From positions 558,001 to 622,000 of the forward strand of contig WNDS01000003.1 in NCBI GenBank assembly GCA_009912235.1: 64,000 nt of DNA. Direction: 5' to 3'. Origin of the DNA: Stenotrophomonas maltophilia (GTDB lineage Bacteria; Pseudomonadota; Gammaproteobacteria; Xanthomonadales; Xanthomonadaceae). The notes beneath the pieces are model-generated. The model had not been told where the DNA came from, made no database searches, and was given only the letters and a program-made list of their open reading frames with translations. Positions 9,020 through 18,533 of the stretch are shown piece by piece (the stretch's first letter is position 1; each line of letters opens with the position of its first letter). The translations under genes were made by a program, and so were the position numbers.

Positions 9020-9640
9020 TCAGGACATCGAGGTCATCACGCCGCGCTGGTAGGCCGGGCGTTCCCGCAGGCGTGCATACCAGGCTTCCAGATGCGGCAG
9101 GTGCGGGCGCTGGATCGGCATTTCGAACCAGGCATAGAACAGCGCGCCCAGCGGAATGTCGCCCATCGCAAACGTCTCGCCGGACAGGTACGGCTGCGTG
9201 GCCAGGGTGGCATCGGCCATCGCCAGCAGATCGCCGGCCTTCACCAGCGCGGCGTTGATGCGCGCTTCATCGCGGTCGGCCGGCGCGGTGCGCATCACGC
9301 CCCAGATCAGCTCCGAATACAGCGGTGCCATCCGCGAGATGGTCCAGTCCATCCACTTCTCGCCCTGTGCGCGCTGCGCCGGGTCGGACGGGTAGAGCGT
9401 GCCGGCGGCGTGGCGCGCGGCCAGGTAACGCACGATGCTGTTGGATTCCCACAGCACCAGGCCCTCGTCTTCAAGCACCGGCACCAGCCCGTTGGGGTTC
9501 ATCGCGGTGTATTCGGTGCTGCGGTTGCCGCCGAAGCTGCCGCCCACTTCGATCGACTCGTAGGCCAGCCCGAGTTCCTCGGCACACCAGACCACCTTGC
9601 GGACGTTGCTCGAATTACGGCGGCCCCAGATCTTCAACAT
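9020..9640 (-). CDS. Glutathione S-transferase family protein
   Basis: A 206-residue cytoplasmic GST. The N-terminal thioredoxin-like domain starts M-L-K-I-W-G-R-R-N-S-S-N-V and includes the glutathione-contacting N-P-x-G-L-V-P-V-L and E-S-x-S/N-I-V-R-Y-L motifs near residues 48-72. The helical C-terminal domain has the G-D-I-P-L-G fold signature. The start at 9640 is chosen over the longer frame (9742) because homology begins there. Members of this subgroup may detoxify electrophiles or act in catabolism; the substrate is unknown. It faces priA convergently. Confidence 0.88.
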   Translation of the reverse strand: MLKIWGRRNSSNVRKVVWCAEELGLAYESIEVGGSFGGNRSTEYTAMNPNGLVPVLEDEGLVLWESNSIVRYLAARHAAGTLYPSDPAQRAQGEKWMDWTISRMAPLYSELIWGVMRTAPADRDEARINAALVKAGDLLAMADATLATQPYLSGETFAMGDIPLGALFYAWFEMPIQRPHLPHLEAWYARLRERPAYQRGVMTSMS

Positions 9641-9719
9641 GCGGGTATTCCTTGCAGGCAAGCGTGCGCCGCGGTGGCGCGGAGACGCTACGATACGCCC
9701 ATCGCAACGGAGTGACGAT

Positions 9720-9911
9720 ATGACCGCATGGGATGCAGTCAACTACGTACTTCTGGCCCTGGGTGTCATCGCGCTGGCACTGGGCTACCGCTGTTCCAGC
9801 CGCAACCTGATGCTGTGCGCGGGACTGTTGCTGCTGGTCTTCAACGGCGTGGAAGATTTCAGCCGGGGCGTTGCCGAAGGCCATGCCAACGCAGGGGCAC
9901 GCACGCTGTGA
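9720..9911 (+). CDS. Small hypothetical membrane protein
   Basis: A 63-residue protein, not recognised. It has two hydrophobic stretches (about residues 8-22 and 30-41) separated by Y-R-C-S-S-R-N, so a two-helix hairpin is likely. The C-terminal part is polar. A GGAG-type site lies just before ATG 9720. It runs divergently from the GST gene, 79 bases away. Confidence 0.5.
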   Translation: MTAWDAVNYVLLALGVIALALGYRCSSRNLMLCAGLLLLVFNGVEDFSRGVAEGHANAGARTL

Positions 9912-9924
9912 TGCCCCCACGGTT

Positions 9925-10704
9925 TCATCGGGCCTTCTTCGGCAGCGCGCGCACGTAGGAGGATTTGCCGTCCTTCTTCAGCTCGAACAGGCCGATGGCC
10001 GCCAGCAGATCGCTGAGCTTGCCGTACCCGTAGTTGCGCGGATCGAACGAGGCCTGGTTGCCGATCTGGCTGCCGACCGGGCCCAGGTGTGACCAGCCGT
10101 CTTCGCCTTCGGCCGAGGACACCGCGCGGCGCAGCATCTTCACCAGCCGGGTATCGCTGCGCATCTCCGCACCACTCTTGCGCGGCCGCGCTTCATCACC
10201 GTTGCCGCCCTCGGTGCTGGGCTGTTCCACCGTGCCCTGCTCCACGTCGGGCACGCTGGCGTGGGCCTGGCCCAGGGCTTCCAGGTAGGTGAACTTCGAA
10301 CACGCGTTGACGAACGGTTCCGGCGTTTTCTTCTCGCCGAAGCCATACACCTTCACCCCGTCGGTCAGCAGCCGCATCACCATCGGGGTGAAGTCGGCAT
10401 CGCTGGAGACGATGGCAAACCCATCGAGGTTGCGCGCGTACAGCAGGTCCATCGCATCGATGACCATGGCCATGTCCGAGGCGTTCTTGCCCTTGCTGTA
10501 GGCGAACTGCTGGATCGGGCGGATCGCGTACTCGTGCAGCACCGCTTCCCAGCCCTTCAAACGGGGGCCTTTCCAGTTGCCGTAGGCGCGACGCACATTG
10601 GCCACGCCATAGCGGGCTACCTCGGCCAGCACCTCGTCGATCTTCGAGGCGGGCGCGTTGTCGGCGTCGATCAGCAGGGCGATGCGCTTTTCCGGTTCGG
10701 ACAT
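9925..10704 (-). CDS. NYN-domain ribonuclease-like protein with C-terminal LOTUS/OST-HTH domain
   Basis: A 259-residue protein. Residues 5-150 are a NYN/PIN-like nuclease fold with the acidic residues expected of the active site: Asp13 and Asp15 in L-I-D-A-D-N-A, the S-D-M-A-M-V-I-D-A-M-D block, and S-S-D-A-D-F in the last strand. Residues from about 185 to the end match the LOTUS/OST-HTH winged-helix domain (G-S-Q-I, Y-G-Y-G-K-L-S-D-L), which binds RNA in related proteins. The linker is low complexity. A role in RNA turnover is inferred from family knowledge; no target is known. It is transcribed away from ndh. Confidence 0.85.
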   Translation of the reverse strand: MSEPEKRIALLIDADNAPASKIDEVLAEVARYGVANVRRAYGNWKGPRLKGWEAVLHEYAIRPIQQFAYSKGKNASDMAMVIDAMDLLYARNLDGFAIVSSDADFTPMVMRLLTDGVKVYGFGEKKTPEPFVNACSKFTYLEALGQAHASVPDVEQGTVEQPSTEGGNGDEARPRKSGAEMRSDTRLVKMLRRAVSSAEGEDGWSHLGPVGSQIGNQASFDPRNYGYGKLSDLLAAIGLFELKKDGKSSYVRALPKKAR

Positions 10705-10820
10705 GGGAACTCCAGCAGGGAGGCAATCTGAACTGGAGTATGCGCCGTGCAGGTGACAGCGCGCGTGACGTGCGAAGATGCCCGGCGATTCCCCTCATTC
10801 CCCCACCCTGGAGAGAATCG

Positions 10821-12101
10821 ATGAGCCGTGATCGCGTGCCCCACCTGATCATCGTCGGCGGCGGGTTTGCCGGCCTCTGGGCCACCCGCGCCCTGGCCGG
10901 CGAGAAGATACGCATCACCCTGGTCGACCGCCGCAACCACCATCTGTTCCAGCCACTGCTGTACCAGGTGGCCACCGCCGGCCTGTCCGCACCGGATATC
11001 GCGGCACCGCTGCGCCACATCCTGGGCCACCAGCGCAACGTGGAAGTGCGGCTGGGCGAAGTGGTGGACATCGACAAGCAGGCCCGCACGGTGCAGCTGG
11101 CCGACGGCAGCACGCTGGACTACGACACGTTGATGCTGTGCACCGGCGCCACCCACGCCTACTTCGGCCACGACGAATGGGCCGCCGACGCGCCCGGGTT
11201 GAATACCCTGGACGATGCCATCGCCCTGCGCCGCAAGCTGCTGCTGGCCTTCGAACGTGCCGAGGCCGAACCGGACCCGGCGAAAAAGGCCGCGTGGCTG
11301 AGCTTCGCCGTGGTTGGCGGCGGCCCTACCGGCGTCGAGCTGGCCGGCACCCTGGCCGAGATCGCACGGCACACACTGCGCAATGAGTTCCGCCACATCG
11401 ACCCGGCCAGCGCCAAGGTGCGGCTTGTCGAAGCCGGCCCGCGCGTGTTGTCCAGCTTCCCCGAAGTGCTTTCGCTGAAGGCGCGCCGGCAGCTGGAAAA
11501 ACTGGGCGTGGAAGTACTGACCGGCACGCCCGTCAGCGATATCAACGGCCAGGGGTTCACGCTGGGCGATCAGTTCGTGCAGGCGCGCACCATGGTCTGG
11601 GCAGCCGGCGTGGCGGCTTCGCCGCTGGCGCGCACGCTGGACGTACCGCTGGACCGCGCCGGCCGCGTGCCGGTGCAGCCGGACCTGAGCCTGGACGGCC
11701 ACCCGGAGGTCTTCGTGGCCGGTGACCTGGCCGCAGTGACCCAGGCCAACGGCGCCCCGGTACCGGGTATGGCACCGGCGGCCAAGCAGATGGGCAAGCA
11801 CGTGGCGGACACGATCCGCGCGCGCCTGCACGGCAAGCCGGCACCGGGCCCGTTCACCTACGCCGACTACGGCAACCTGGCCACCATCGGCCGCATGGCC
11901 GCCATCGTGCACCTGGGCCGGCTGCAGCTGTCCGGCGTGCTGGCCTGGTGGTTCTGGCTGGCCGCGCCCGTGTTCTTCCTGATCGGCTTCCGCAACCGCA
12001 TGGTGGTGCTGCTGAACTGGGCCGTGGCGTACTGGAGCTACCAGCGCAGCGCGCGGATCATCTTTGGTGATGACCAGGAAGATCGCCGGCCGAAGCGGTA
12101 G
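10821..12101 (+). CDS. ndh: Type II NADH dehydrogenase (NDH-2)
   Basis: A 426-residue FAD-dependent NADH:quinone oxidoreductase that passes electrons to quinone at the inner-membrane face without pumping protons. The FAD-binding motif G-G-G-F-A-G-L is at residues 11-17, the NADH-binding G-G-G-P-T-G-V-E-L near 170, and an FAD-contacting A-G-D-L-A near 301. The C-terminal 60 residues carry hydrophobic helices for membrane attachment. A GGAGAG ribosome site precedes ATG 10821. The TAG stop (12099-12101) lies inside the GTAG of a SMAG repeat. Confidence 0.92.
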   Translation: MSRDRVPHLIIVGGGFAGLWATRALAGEKIRITLVDRRNHHLFQPLLYQVATAGLSAPDIAAPLRHILGHQRNVEVRLGEVVDIDKQARTVQLADGSTLDYDTLMLCTGATHAYFGHDEWAADAPGLNTLDDAIALRRKLLLAFERAEAEPDPAKKAAWLSFAVVGGGPTGVELAGTLAEIARHTLRNEFRHIDPASAKVRLVEAGPRVLSSFPEVLSLKARRQLEKLGVEVLTGTPVSDINGQGFTLGDQFVQARTMVWAAGVAASPLARTLDVPLDRAGRVPVQPDLSLDGHPEVFVAGDLAAVTQANGAPVPGMAPAAKQMGKHVADTIRARLHGKPAPGPFTYADYGNLATIGRMAAIVHLGRLQLSGVLAWWFWLAAPVFFLIGFRNRMVVLLNWAVAYWSYQRSARIIFGDDQEDRRPKR

Positions 12102-12174
12102 TGCCGGCCGCTGGCCGGCAACCGCAGCCCGCGTCCAACGTTCATGAGGTTGCCGGCCAACGGCCGGCACTACC
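12097..12174. repeat. SMAG repeat pair, inverted, overlapping ndh stop
   Basis: Copies at 12097-12123 and 12148-12174 are near-perfect reverse complements, each with a TGCCGGCC/GGCCGGCA stem and GGTAG at the outer end. The first GTAG supplies the stop codon of the NADH dehydrogenase gene. Confidence 0.85.
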
Positions 12175-12224
12175 AGCTGCCCAGCGGCGTGGGCGCTGCG
12201 GCGACCGACAATAGAACACTTCGC

Positions 12225-12656
12225 TCACTCCGCCTTCGGCTTGGGGTACCACAGCGCATTGACGATGAGCCAGCGCTGGTCGAAACGGCCCATGTGGAAG
12301 TAGTCGACGAACCATGGCGTTTCCAGCCGCACCGAGGCGGCGTTGCCGGTCACGTCCAGCACCGTGCAGCGGCGGTCCCAGTGGTCCTTCGGGGTCTTCA
12401 GTGCGCCTTGCTTCGTCAGCGCCACCAGCTCTTCCCTGGACATGCGGCGCAGGCCCAGGCGCTCGTCGGGGGTATCGCCCAGCACCGCGCGCTTGGCCAG
12501 GTCCGGATGCAGGGAGCGCGCGACGCGCTGCGGGTCGGCCTCCAGCTGGCCATCGACATAGTCATGGCAGGTGGCCTCGATGGCCGCGAGGGTGGCCGGG
12601 TCGGCGGACGGGCTCGTCGCACCAGCAACAGCGAACAACAGGGCAAGCGTGGACAT
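12225..12656 (-). CDS. Exported NTF2/SnoaL-like protein
   Basis: A 143-residue protein beginning M-S-T-L-A-L-L-F-A-V-A-G-A, a probable signal peptide, followed by a cone-shaped NTF2-like domain. The helix A-A-I-E-A-T-C-H-D-Y-V-D-G and the strands R-C-T-V-L-D-V-T-G, A-S-V-R-L-E and W-L-I-V-N-A-L-W-Y are typical of the lumazine-binding-type members (PF12893-like). Such domains bind small hydrophobic molecules or act as isomerases; no catalytic set is obvious. The start at 12656 is chosen because upstream sequence in the same frame is low-quality and lies in repeat DNA. Confidence 0.7.
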   Translation of the reverse strand: MSTLALLFAVAGATSPSADPATLAAIEATCHDYVDGQLEADPQRVARSLHPDLAKRAVLGDTPDERLGLRRMSREELVALTKQGALKTPKDHWDRRCTVLDVTGNAASVRLETPWFVDYFHMGRFDQRWLIVNALWYPKPKAE

Positions 12657-12722
12657 CCGGGTCTCCAACTCTGGGCGCGCGGCGATCATGGCATGGCCGG
12701 CATGGCATGGCCGGAGGGCGTC

Positions 12723-12772
12723 ATCCACGCATGGCGTGGATCTACTGCAGCCGAGCATGCGCTCGGCTCTAC
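12723..12772. repeat. Two tandem SMAG repeats
   Basis: ATCCACGCATGGCGTGGAT followed by CTAC (12723-12745) and GCCGAGCATGCGCTCGGC followed by TCTAC (12750-12772) lie in the same direction, with the GTAG end on the minus strand. Their stems differ in sequence but share the GCATGC-like centre. A third imperfect palindrome of GGCATGGCC lies just left, at about 12686-12715. Confidence 0.8.
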
Positions 12773-13044
12773 GGGACGGCCTCGGCAGGGGCCTGCAGCC
12801 AGGCCAGCTTGCGTTCGCGCGGCTGCTGCTTGAGCTGCCATTCGGCGCGGGAGGCGGCCGAGCGGTCCGGGTACTCGCGCACGGCGAGGATGCGCAGCGG
12901 CGGCCGGGCCCGTGTGTAGCGCGCCCCCTTGCCGGCCTGGTGGGCGGCGAAACGGGCCGCCACGTCGGTGCTGATGCCGGCGTAATAGCTGCCGTCACGG
13001 CATTCGAGCAGGTACAGGAACCAGGGGGCGGAGGGGCGGGCCAT
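12769..13044 (-). CDS. GIY-YIG endonuclease-fold protein
   Basis: A 91-residue single-domain GIY-YIG protein of the YhbQ/URI type. The motif appears as L-Y-L-L-E-C and Y-Y-A-G-I-S-T near residues 10-26, followed by the conserved Arg of V-A-A-R and the Glu of R-A-E-W-Q-L-K. The family is found widely as small proteins related to UvrC nuclease domains, with no firm role; a weak nuclease function in DNA repair is possible. The start at 13044 gives the normal family length. The 3' end overlaps a SMAG repeat. Confidence 0.85.
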   Translation of the reverse strand: MARPSAPWFLYLLECRDGSYYAGISTDVAARFAAHQAGKGARYTRARPPLRILAVREYPDRSAASRAEWQLKQQPRERKLAWLQAPAEAVP

Positions 13045-13088
13045 GCCCCGATTATGGCGTGCTGCACTGCAGCGGATATACTGCCCCC

Positions 13089-13293
13089 CGAATGCAGGAG
13101 AGAGGCGCCGCGCTGGCGCCCGCCGAAGGCGCAGGCTCCCATGATCGCTCAGGCCGGTGGGCTGGAATCCCACCAACCATGCATTCGACTCGCCGAGCTG
13201 GAGAGAGGTCACCGGGCATGCCCGGCACGATCCGCCGAAGGGGCACGCGGTACCCACCGCTGAACTCTCAGGCAAAAGGACAGCGGGAGCGGC
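13089..13293 (+). ncRNA. Tandem glycine riboswitch (two aptamers)
   Basis: Two glycine-aptamer units lie in a row. The first (13089-13187) is closed by a perfect P1 stem, CGAATGCA with TGCATTCG, and contains GGAGAG and CGCCGAAGG. The second (13188-13293) contains GGAGAGAGG, CGCCGAAGG and the highly conserved CTCTCAGGCAAAAGGAC block. The arrangement matches gcvT-type glycine riboswitches. It lies 83 bases before the gene for a TRIC/UPF0126 membrane protein, so glycine probably controls that gene. I see no clear terminator between, so control may act on translation. Confidence 0.9.
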
Positions 13294-13375
13294 ACCGGTC
13301 ATCGTCATCCCGTCATTGCGCAGGCAGTGGCGGTGGTCGCGCATGGCCAGCCCCACCGCGCCCGGAGCCTGTCCC

Positions 13376-13993
13376 ATGCTGCTGTCCATCATCTACCTCA
13401 TCGCCATTTCCGCCGAAGCCATGACCGGCGCGCTGTCTGCCGGCCGCCGCCGCATGGACCTGTTCGGCGTGGTCATGATCGCCTGCGTCACCGCCCTCGG
13501 CGGCGGCTCGCTGCGCGACATCCTGCTGGGCCACTACCCGCTGGGCTGGGTGAAGCATCCCGAGTACCTGGGCTTCACCGTGTGCGCGGCGCTGATCGCC
13601 ACCTGGGTGGCGCGCTGGATGCACCATTTCCGCCGCACCTTCCTGGTGCTCGATGGCCTGGGCCTGATCGCCTTCACCCTGATCGGCTGCGCGATCGCGC
13701 GCGAGGCCGGCCATGCCGCGCCCATCGTGCTGATCGCCGGCATGATGACCGGTGCCTTCGGCGGCGTGCTGCGCGACATCCTCTGCAACGAGGTGCCGCT
13801 GATCTTCCAGAAAGAGCTGTACGCCCTCATCGCGCTGCTGACCGGCGCAGCCTACATGCTGCTGCTGTACTGGCACGTGGCCGACAACGTGGCGATCCTG
13901 TGCTGCCTGGCCGGTGGCTTCGCGGTGCGCCTGCTGGCGATCCATTACCGCTGGGAGATGCCCAAGTTCGTCTACCACGACGAAACGCACTGA
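13376..13993 (+). CDS. TRIC/UPF0126-family membrane protein under glycine riboswitch control
   Basis: A 205-residue inner-membrane protein with about seven helices and an internal repeat of three helices, each bearing the signature G-G-G-S-L-R-D-I-L or G-G-V-L-R-D-I-L of the UPF0126/TRIC cation-channel family. The start at ATG 13376 begins directly with the first helix. The upstream tandem glycine riboswitch implies a role in glycine movement or in coping with glycine excess, as proposed for other riboswitch-linked members; the sequence alone does not prove the substrate. Confidence 0.85.
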   Translation: MLLSIIYLIAISAEAMTGALSAGRRRMDLFGVVMIACVTALGGGSLRDILLGHYPLGWVKHPEYLGFTVCAALIATWVARWMHHFRRTFLVLDGLGLIAFTLIGCAIAREAGHAAPIVLIAGMMTGAFGGVLRDILCNEVPLIFQKELYALIALLTGAAYMLLLYWHVADNVAILCCLAGGFAVRLLAIHYRWEMPKFVYHDETH

Positions 13994-14236
13994 TCACCTG
14001 GCAGCCACATCGGCGCGTCACCGCTCGTCACTGACCGGTACACGCCATGACCAAGGACATGCGGCACCGCTGCGGCGGATTGGCTACCATGGCGACCCCG
14101 TTGCACGCGCGACGGCATCCAGCCACGCCGCGCACGCGGCCCCGCCAGACAGTCTCCCTCCCCCGCCTGCCTGGCGCGTGACCCACACCGCCGGGTGCCG
14201 CTCGTCCCTGCGCCTGCGCAGGGAGCAGGAAGCCCC

Positions 14237-15426
14237 ATGTCCAACACCGCCCTGCTGTTCCGTACCCCCCCCGCCACTGGCTGGCCTTCGTGCCCGTGCT
14301 GATCATTGCCGGCCTGGCGTGGTGGCTGTGGCCGCGCGAGGCGCCTGCCGGCGATGAGGACGGTCCCGAGCGCGCCACGCCGGTGCGCGTGGCGCTGGCC
14401 AGCGCCGAACCGCTGGTGCTGCGGCTGAAGGCGGTGGGCACGGTCACCCCGCTGCACAGCGTGGTGGTACGCAGCCGCGTGGAGGGCGAGCTGCTGCGCC
14501 TGCATTTCCAGGAAGGCCAGCAGGTGAAGGCCGGCGCGCTGCTGGCGCAGATCGACCCACGCCCGTATGAAGTGAAACTGGCGCAGGCGCTGGGCACGCA
14601 GCAACAGAACCTGGCCGAGCTGGAGAACGCCGAACGCCAGCTGCAGCGCTTCCGCCAGCTGCATGGGCAGAACTATGTTTCGGCACAGCAGCTGAGCGAC
14701 CAGCAGAGCAAGGTGCGCCAGCTGCAGGGGCGCCGCCAGATCGACCAGGCCACGGTGGACGAGGCGCGCCTGCAGCTGCAGTACACGCGCATCACCGCGC
14801 CGGTGAGCGGGCGCGTAGGCCTGCGCCGGATCGACGTGGGCAACCTGGTGCGCAGCGGCGACAGCGACGGCCTGGTGACGCTGGCGCAGACCGCACCGAT
14901 CAGCGTGCTGTTCACCGTGCCCGAGCCGGAGCTGCCGGCGCTGATGGAGGCCGTGCATGCCGACCCCGCGCTGGCGGTGCAGGCGCTGGACCGCGAAGAA
15001 TCCCGCACGCTGGCAGAGGGCCGGCTGTCCAGCCTGGACAACCGCATCGACACCGCCACCGGCACGCTGAAGCTACGCGCGCAGTTCGACAATGCCGACC
15101 AGGCGCTGTTCCCCAACCAGTTCGTCAACGTGCGCCTGCAGCTGGGCCGCCAGCAGGCGCTGCTGATTCCCAATGCCGCTGTGCAGTTCGGCAGCAAGGG
15201 CAACTACGTGCACATCGTGGACGAGCACAGCAAGGCACTGCGCCGCGACGTGGTGCTGGGCGCCGCCGACGGCGACCGCGTGGCGGTGCGCTCGGGCCTG
15301 CAGCCCGGCGACAAGGTGGTGATCGAGGGCATCGACAACCTGCATGACGGCGCGCCGGTGGAGGTGATCACCGAAGACGCAGGCAGCGGCGCAGCCGGGG
15401 ATGACAGCGCCAAGGCCGGCGCATGA
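14237..15426 (+). pseudogene. smeI: RND efflux periplasmic adaptor, smeI/mdtA type, frameshifted at 5' poly-C tract
   Basis: This adaptor joins inner-membrane RND pumps to an outer-membrane channel. A good ribosome site (AGGAAG) precedes ATG 14237, but a run of eight C at 14265-14272 throws that frame into a stop; nine C would read straight into the conserved frame. From 14290 the frame is intact: membrane anchor, lipoyl/barrel-sandwich half (V-R-S-R-V-E-G), a coiled-coil hairpin at roughly residues 95-165 of the frame, then barrel and membrane-proximal domains. A product starting at 14290 would lose about 18 N-terminal residues. The stop overlaps the next gene by 4 bases (ATGA). Confidence 0.85.
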
Positions 15427-18400
15427 ACCTGTCGCGTCCGTTCATCCTGCGCCCGGTCGCAACGACACTGCTGATGGTGGCGCTGCTGCTGGCCGGCGTG
15501 CTGGCCTACCGGCTGCTGCCGGTGGCGGCGCTGCCGCAGGCGGACTACCCGATCATCCAGATCACCACGCTCTACCCCGGTGCCAGCCCCGAGCTGACCA
15601 CACGCACCATCACCGCGCCGCTGGAACGCCAGCTCGGGCAGATTCCCGGGCTGAAGCAGCTGTCCTCGACCAGCTCGGGCGGCACCTCGGTCATCACCCT
15701 GCAGTTCGGGCTGTCGGTGTCGCTGGGCGTGGCCGAGCAGGATGTGCAGGCGGCCATCAACGCAGCCGGCAGCTTCCTGCCCGGCGACCTGCCGGTGCCG
15801 CCAATGTACCACAAGGTGAACCCGGCCGACACGCCCATCCTGACCCTGGCGATCACCTCGCAGGGGCTGTCGCTGCCACAGGTGCATGACCTGGTCGACA
15901 CCCGCGTGGCGCAGCGCCTGGCGCAGCTGCCCGGGGCGGGCCTGGTCAGCCTGGCCGGCGGCCAGCGCCCGGCCGTGCGCATCCAGGTGAACCCGGCGGC
16001 ACTGGCCGCCAACAACCTGGGCATGGACCACATCCGCACCGCCATTGCCGCCGCCAACGTCAACCTGCCCAAGGGCAGCTTCGATGGGCCGATGCGCGCG
16101 GTGATGCTCGATGCCAACGACCAGATGCGCAGCCCGGCCGAGTACCGTGCGCTGGTGCTCGCCTGGCGCGAGGGCGCGCCGCTGCGGCTGGGCGATGTGC
16201 CCGCCATCACCGACGGCGCCGAGAACCGCCAGCTGGCCGCATGGAGTGGCACGCAGCCGGCGGTGCTGGTGAACATCCAGCGCCAGCCCGGCGCCAACGT
16301 GATTGCCGTGGTCGAGCAGGTGCGCGCACTGCTGCCGCAGCCGCAGGCCGCGTTGCCCGGCGGCGTGCGCATGGACGTGCTGAGCGACCGCACCGAATCC
16401 ATCCGCGCGTCGGTACGCGGTGTGCAGAAGGAGCTGGTGCTGGCCATCGCGCTGGTGGTGCTGGTGACCTGGGTGTTCCTGCGCAACCTGCCGGCCACAC
16501 TGATTCCCAGCGTGGCGGTACCGCTGTCGCTGGTGGGCACCTTCGCGGTGATGCTGCTGGCCGGCTTTTCGCTGAACAACCTCACGCTGATGGCGCTGAC
16601 CATCGCCACCGGCTTCGTGGTGGACGATGCGATCGTGATGCTGGAAAACATCGCCCGCCATCTTGAAGAGGCTGACAGCCCGCTGGATGCCGCGCTGAAG
16701 GGTGCGGCCGAGATCGGCTTCACCCTGGTCTCGCTCACCGTCTCGCTGATCGCGGTGCTGATCCCGCTGCTGTTCATGGCCGATCTGGTCGGTGCGCTGT
16801 TCCATGAGTTCGCCATCACCCTGGCGGTGGCCATCGGCATTTCGCTGCTGGTCTCGCTGACGCTGACACCGATGCTGAGCGCGCGTTTCCTCAAGCCGCA
16901 TGCGGTGGGGTCAGCGCCTCAAGGGGATCTGACCCCATCCCCGCCGAAGCGCGATGTCTTCGACCGCATCATCCCCGTCTACGACCGTCAGCTGCAGTGG
17001 GTGCTGCAGCGCCAGCCGCTGATGCTGCTGGCCACAGTGGCCACGCTGGCATTGACCGTGGCGCTGTACCTGGCCGTGCCCAAAGGCTTCTTCCCGGTGC
17101 AGGATGCCGGGCTGGTGCAGGGCATCAGCGAAGCCCTGCAGGCGATCTCTCTCCAGGCCATGCGCGAGCGGCAGCTGGCGATGGCCGGGGCCATCGAACA
17201 GGACCCGGCCGTGGCCAGCCTGTCGTCCTACATCGGCGTGGACGGCAACAACGCCACGCTCAACACCGGCCGCCTGCTGATCGAGCTGAAGCCGCATGGC
17301 CAGCGCGAAGACATCGCCACGGTGATGGCGCGGCTGCAGCAGCGCGTGGCGCGCATTCCCGGCATCACGCTGTACCTGCAGCCGGTGCAGGAGCTGGGCA
17401 TCGAAGACCGCATCAGCCGCAACCAGTACCAGTTCACCCTGACCACGCCGGATGCGAAGACGCTGGAGCGTTGGACTCCGACGCTGCTGCAGGCCCTGCG
17501 CCGGCAACCGGCGCTGCGTGATGTGGCCAGCGACCTGCAGATGCAGGGCCGACAGGCGCGCGTGGTGATCGACCGCGACGCCGCCGCGCGGCTGGGCGTG
17601 AGCGTGGAAGCGGTGGCCGACGCACTGTACGACGCCTACGGGCAGCGCCAGATCTCCACCATCTTCACCCAGGCCAGCCAGTACCGGGTCGTGCTGGAAG
17701 CTGACCCCGCGCACCAGCCCGGGCCGGAGGCCATCGCCGGGCTGCGCGTGCGCAACGGCAGCGGGCAGACGGTGCCGCTGGGTGCACTGGCGCGGGTGGA
17801 GCAGGGCCCGGCCACGCTGCTGCGCAACCACGTGGGGCAGTTCCCGGCGGCCACGCTGTCCTTCAACCTGGCCGAAGGCGCTTCGCTGGGCGAGGCGGTA
17901 CAGGCCGTGCATGACGCGCGCGTGCAGGCGGGCCTGCCCGACAGCATCGAACTGCGCCTGCAGGGTGCAGCGGCGGCGTTCAGCAGTTCGCTGTCGTCCA
18001 CGCTGTGGCTGATCCTGGCCGCGGCGGTGGTGATGTACATCGTGCTGGGCGTGCTCTATGAGAGCTTCGTGCACCCGGTCACTATCCTGTCCACCCTGCC
18101 CTCGGCCACGGTGGGCGCGCTGGCCGCCCTGTGGCTGAGCGGGCGCAGCCTGGACCTGATCGCGGTGATCGGCATCATCCTGCTGATCGGGCTGGTGAAG
18201 AAGAACGCGATCATGATGATCGACTTCGCGCTGGATGCGCAGCGCACGCGTGGGCTGGCCCCGCGCGAGGCGATCCACCAGGCCGCACTGCTGCGCTTCC
18301 GGCCGATCCTGATGACCACGCTGGCCGCCCTGTTCGGTGCGGTGCCGCTGATGCTGGCCAGCGGCTCGGGCGCCGAGCTGCGGCAGCCGCTGGGCTGGGT

Positions 18401-18533
18401 GATGGTCGGTGGCCTGCTGGTCAGCCAGGTGCTGACCCTGTTCACCACGCCGGTGATCTACCTGGCCTTCGACCGCCTGCAGCGCCGCCGCCCGCGTGCG
18501 CCGGCTGCCGCCGCCGACGAGGCCCGCACATGA
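15423..18533 (+). CDS. smeJ: RND multidrug efflux permease, first subunit (smeJ/mdtB type)
   Basis: A 1036-residue, twelve-helix proton-driven pump of the HAE1 group. It starts M-N-L-S-R-P-F-I with the first helix at about 10-30, has two large periplasmic loops and the transmembrane proton-relay residues in the G-F-V-V-D-D-A-I-V helix. One adaptor followed by two different permeases is the MdtABC plan, called SmeIJK in S. maltophilia, where it exports several antibiotics and supports envelope integrity. The cytoplasmic or linker stretch at codons 495-505 is encoded by a GGGGTCAG-type repeat (16907-16936). Stop and next start overlap (ATGA). Confidence 0.88.
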   Translation: MNLSRPFILRPVATTLLMVALLLAGVLAYRLLPVAALPQADYPIIQITTLYPGASPELTTRTITAPLERQLGQIPGLKQLSSTSSGGTSVITLQFGLSVSLGVAEQDVQAAINAAGSFLPGDLPVPPMYHKVNPADTPILTLAITSQGLSLPQVHDLVDTRVAQRLAQLPGAGLVSLAGGQRPAVRIQVNPAALAANNLGMDHIRTAIAAANVNLPKGSFDGPMRAVMLDANDQMRSPAEYRALVLAWREGAPLRLGDVPAITDGAENRQLAAWSGTQPAVLVNIQRQPGANVIAVVEQVRALLPQPQAALPGGVRMDVLSDRTESIRASVRGVQKELVLAIALVVLVTWVFLRNLPATLIPSVAVPLSLVGTFAVMLLAGFSLNNLTLMALTIATGFVVDDAIVMLENIARHLEEADSPLDAALKGAAEIGFTLVSLTVSLIAVLIPLLFMADLVGALFHEFAITLAVAIGISLLVSLTLTPMLSARFLKPHAVGSAPQGDLTPSPPKRDVFDRIIPVYDRQLQWVLQRQPLMLLATVATLALTVALYLAVPKGFFPVQDAGLVQGISEALQAISLQAMRERQLAMAGAIEQDPAVASLSSYIGVDGNNATLNTGRLLIELKPHGQREDIATVMARLQQRVARIPGITLYLQPVQELGIEDRISRNQYQFTLTTPDAKTLERWTPTLLQALRRQPALRDVASDLQMQGRQARVVIDRDAAARLGVSVEAVADALYDAYGQRQISTIFTQASQYRVVLEADPAHQPGPEAIAGLRVRNGSGQTVPLGALARVEQGPATLLRNHVGQFPAATLSFNLAEGASLGEAVQAVHDARVQAGLPDSIELRLQGAAAAFSSSLSSTLWLILAAAVVMYIVLGVLYESFVHPVTILSTLPSATVGALAALWLSGRSLDLIAVIGIILLIGLVKKNAIMMIDFALDAQRTRGLAPREAIHQAALLRFRPILMTTLAALFGAVPLMLASGSGAELRQPLGWVMVGGLLVSQVLTLFTTPVIYLAFDRLQRRRPRAPAAAADEART
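16907..16936. repeat. GGGGTCAG repeat, degenerate copy B, inside smeJ
   Basis: GGGGTCAG and ATCTGACCCC face each other across a short centre, matching the ends of copies A (8937) and C (36951). Here the repeat is read as protein in frame, between the sixth-helix region and the start of the second half of the pump. Confidence 0.65.
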
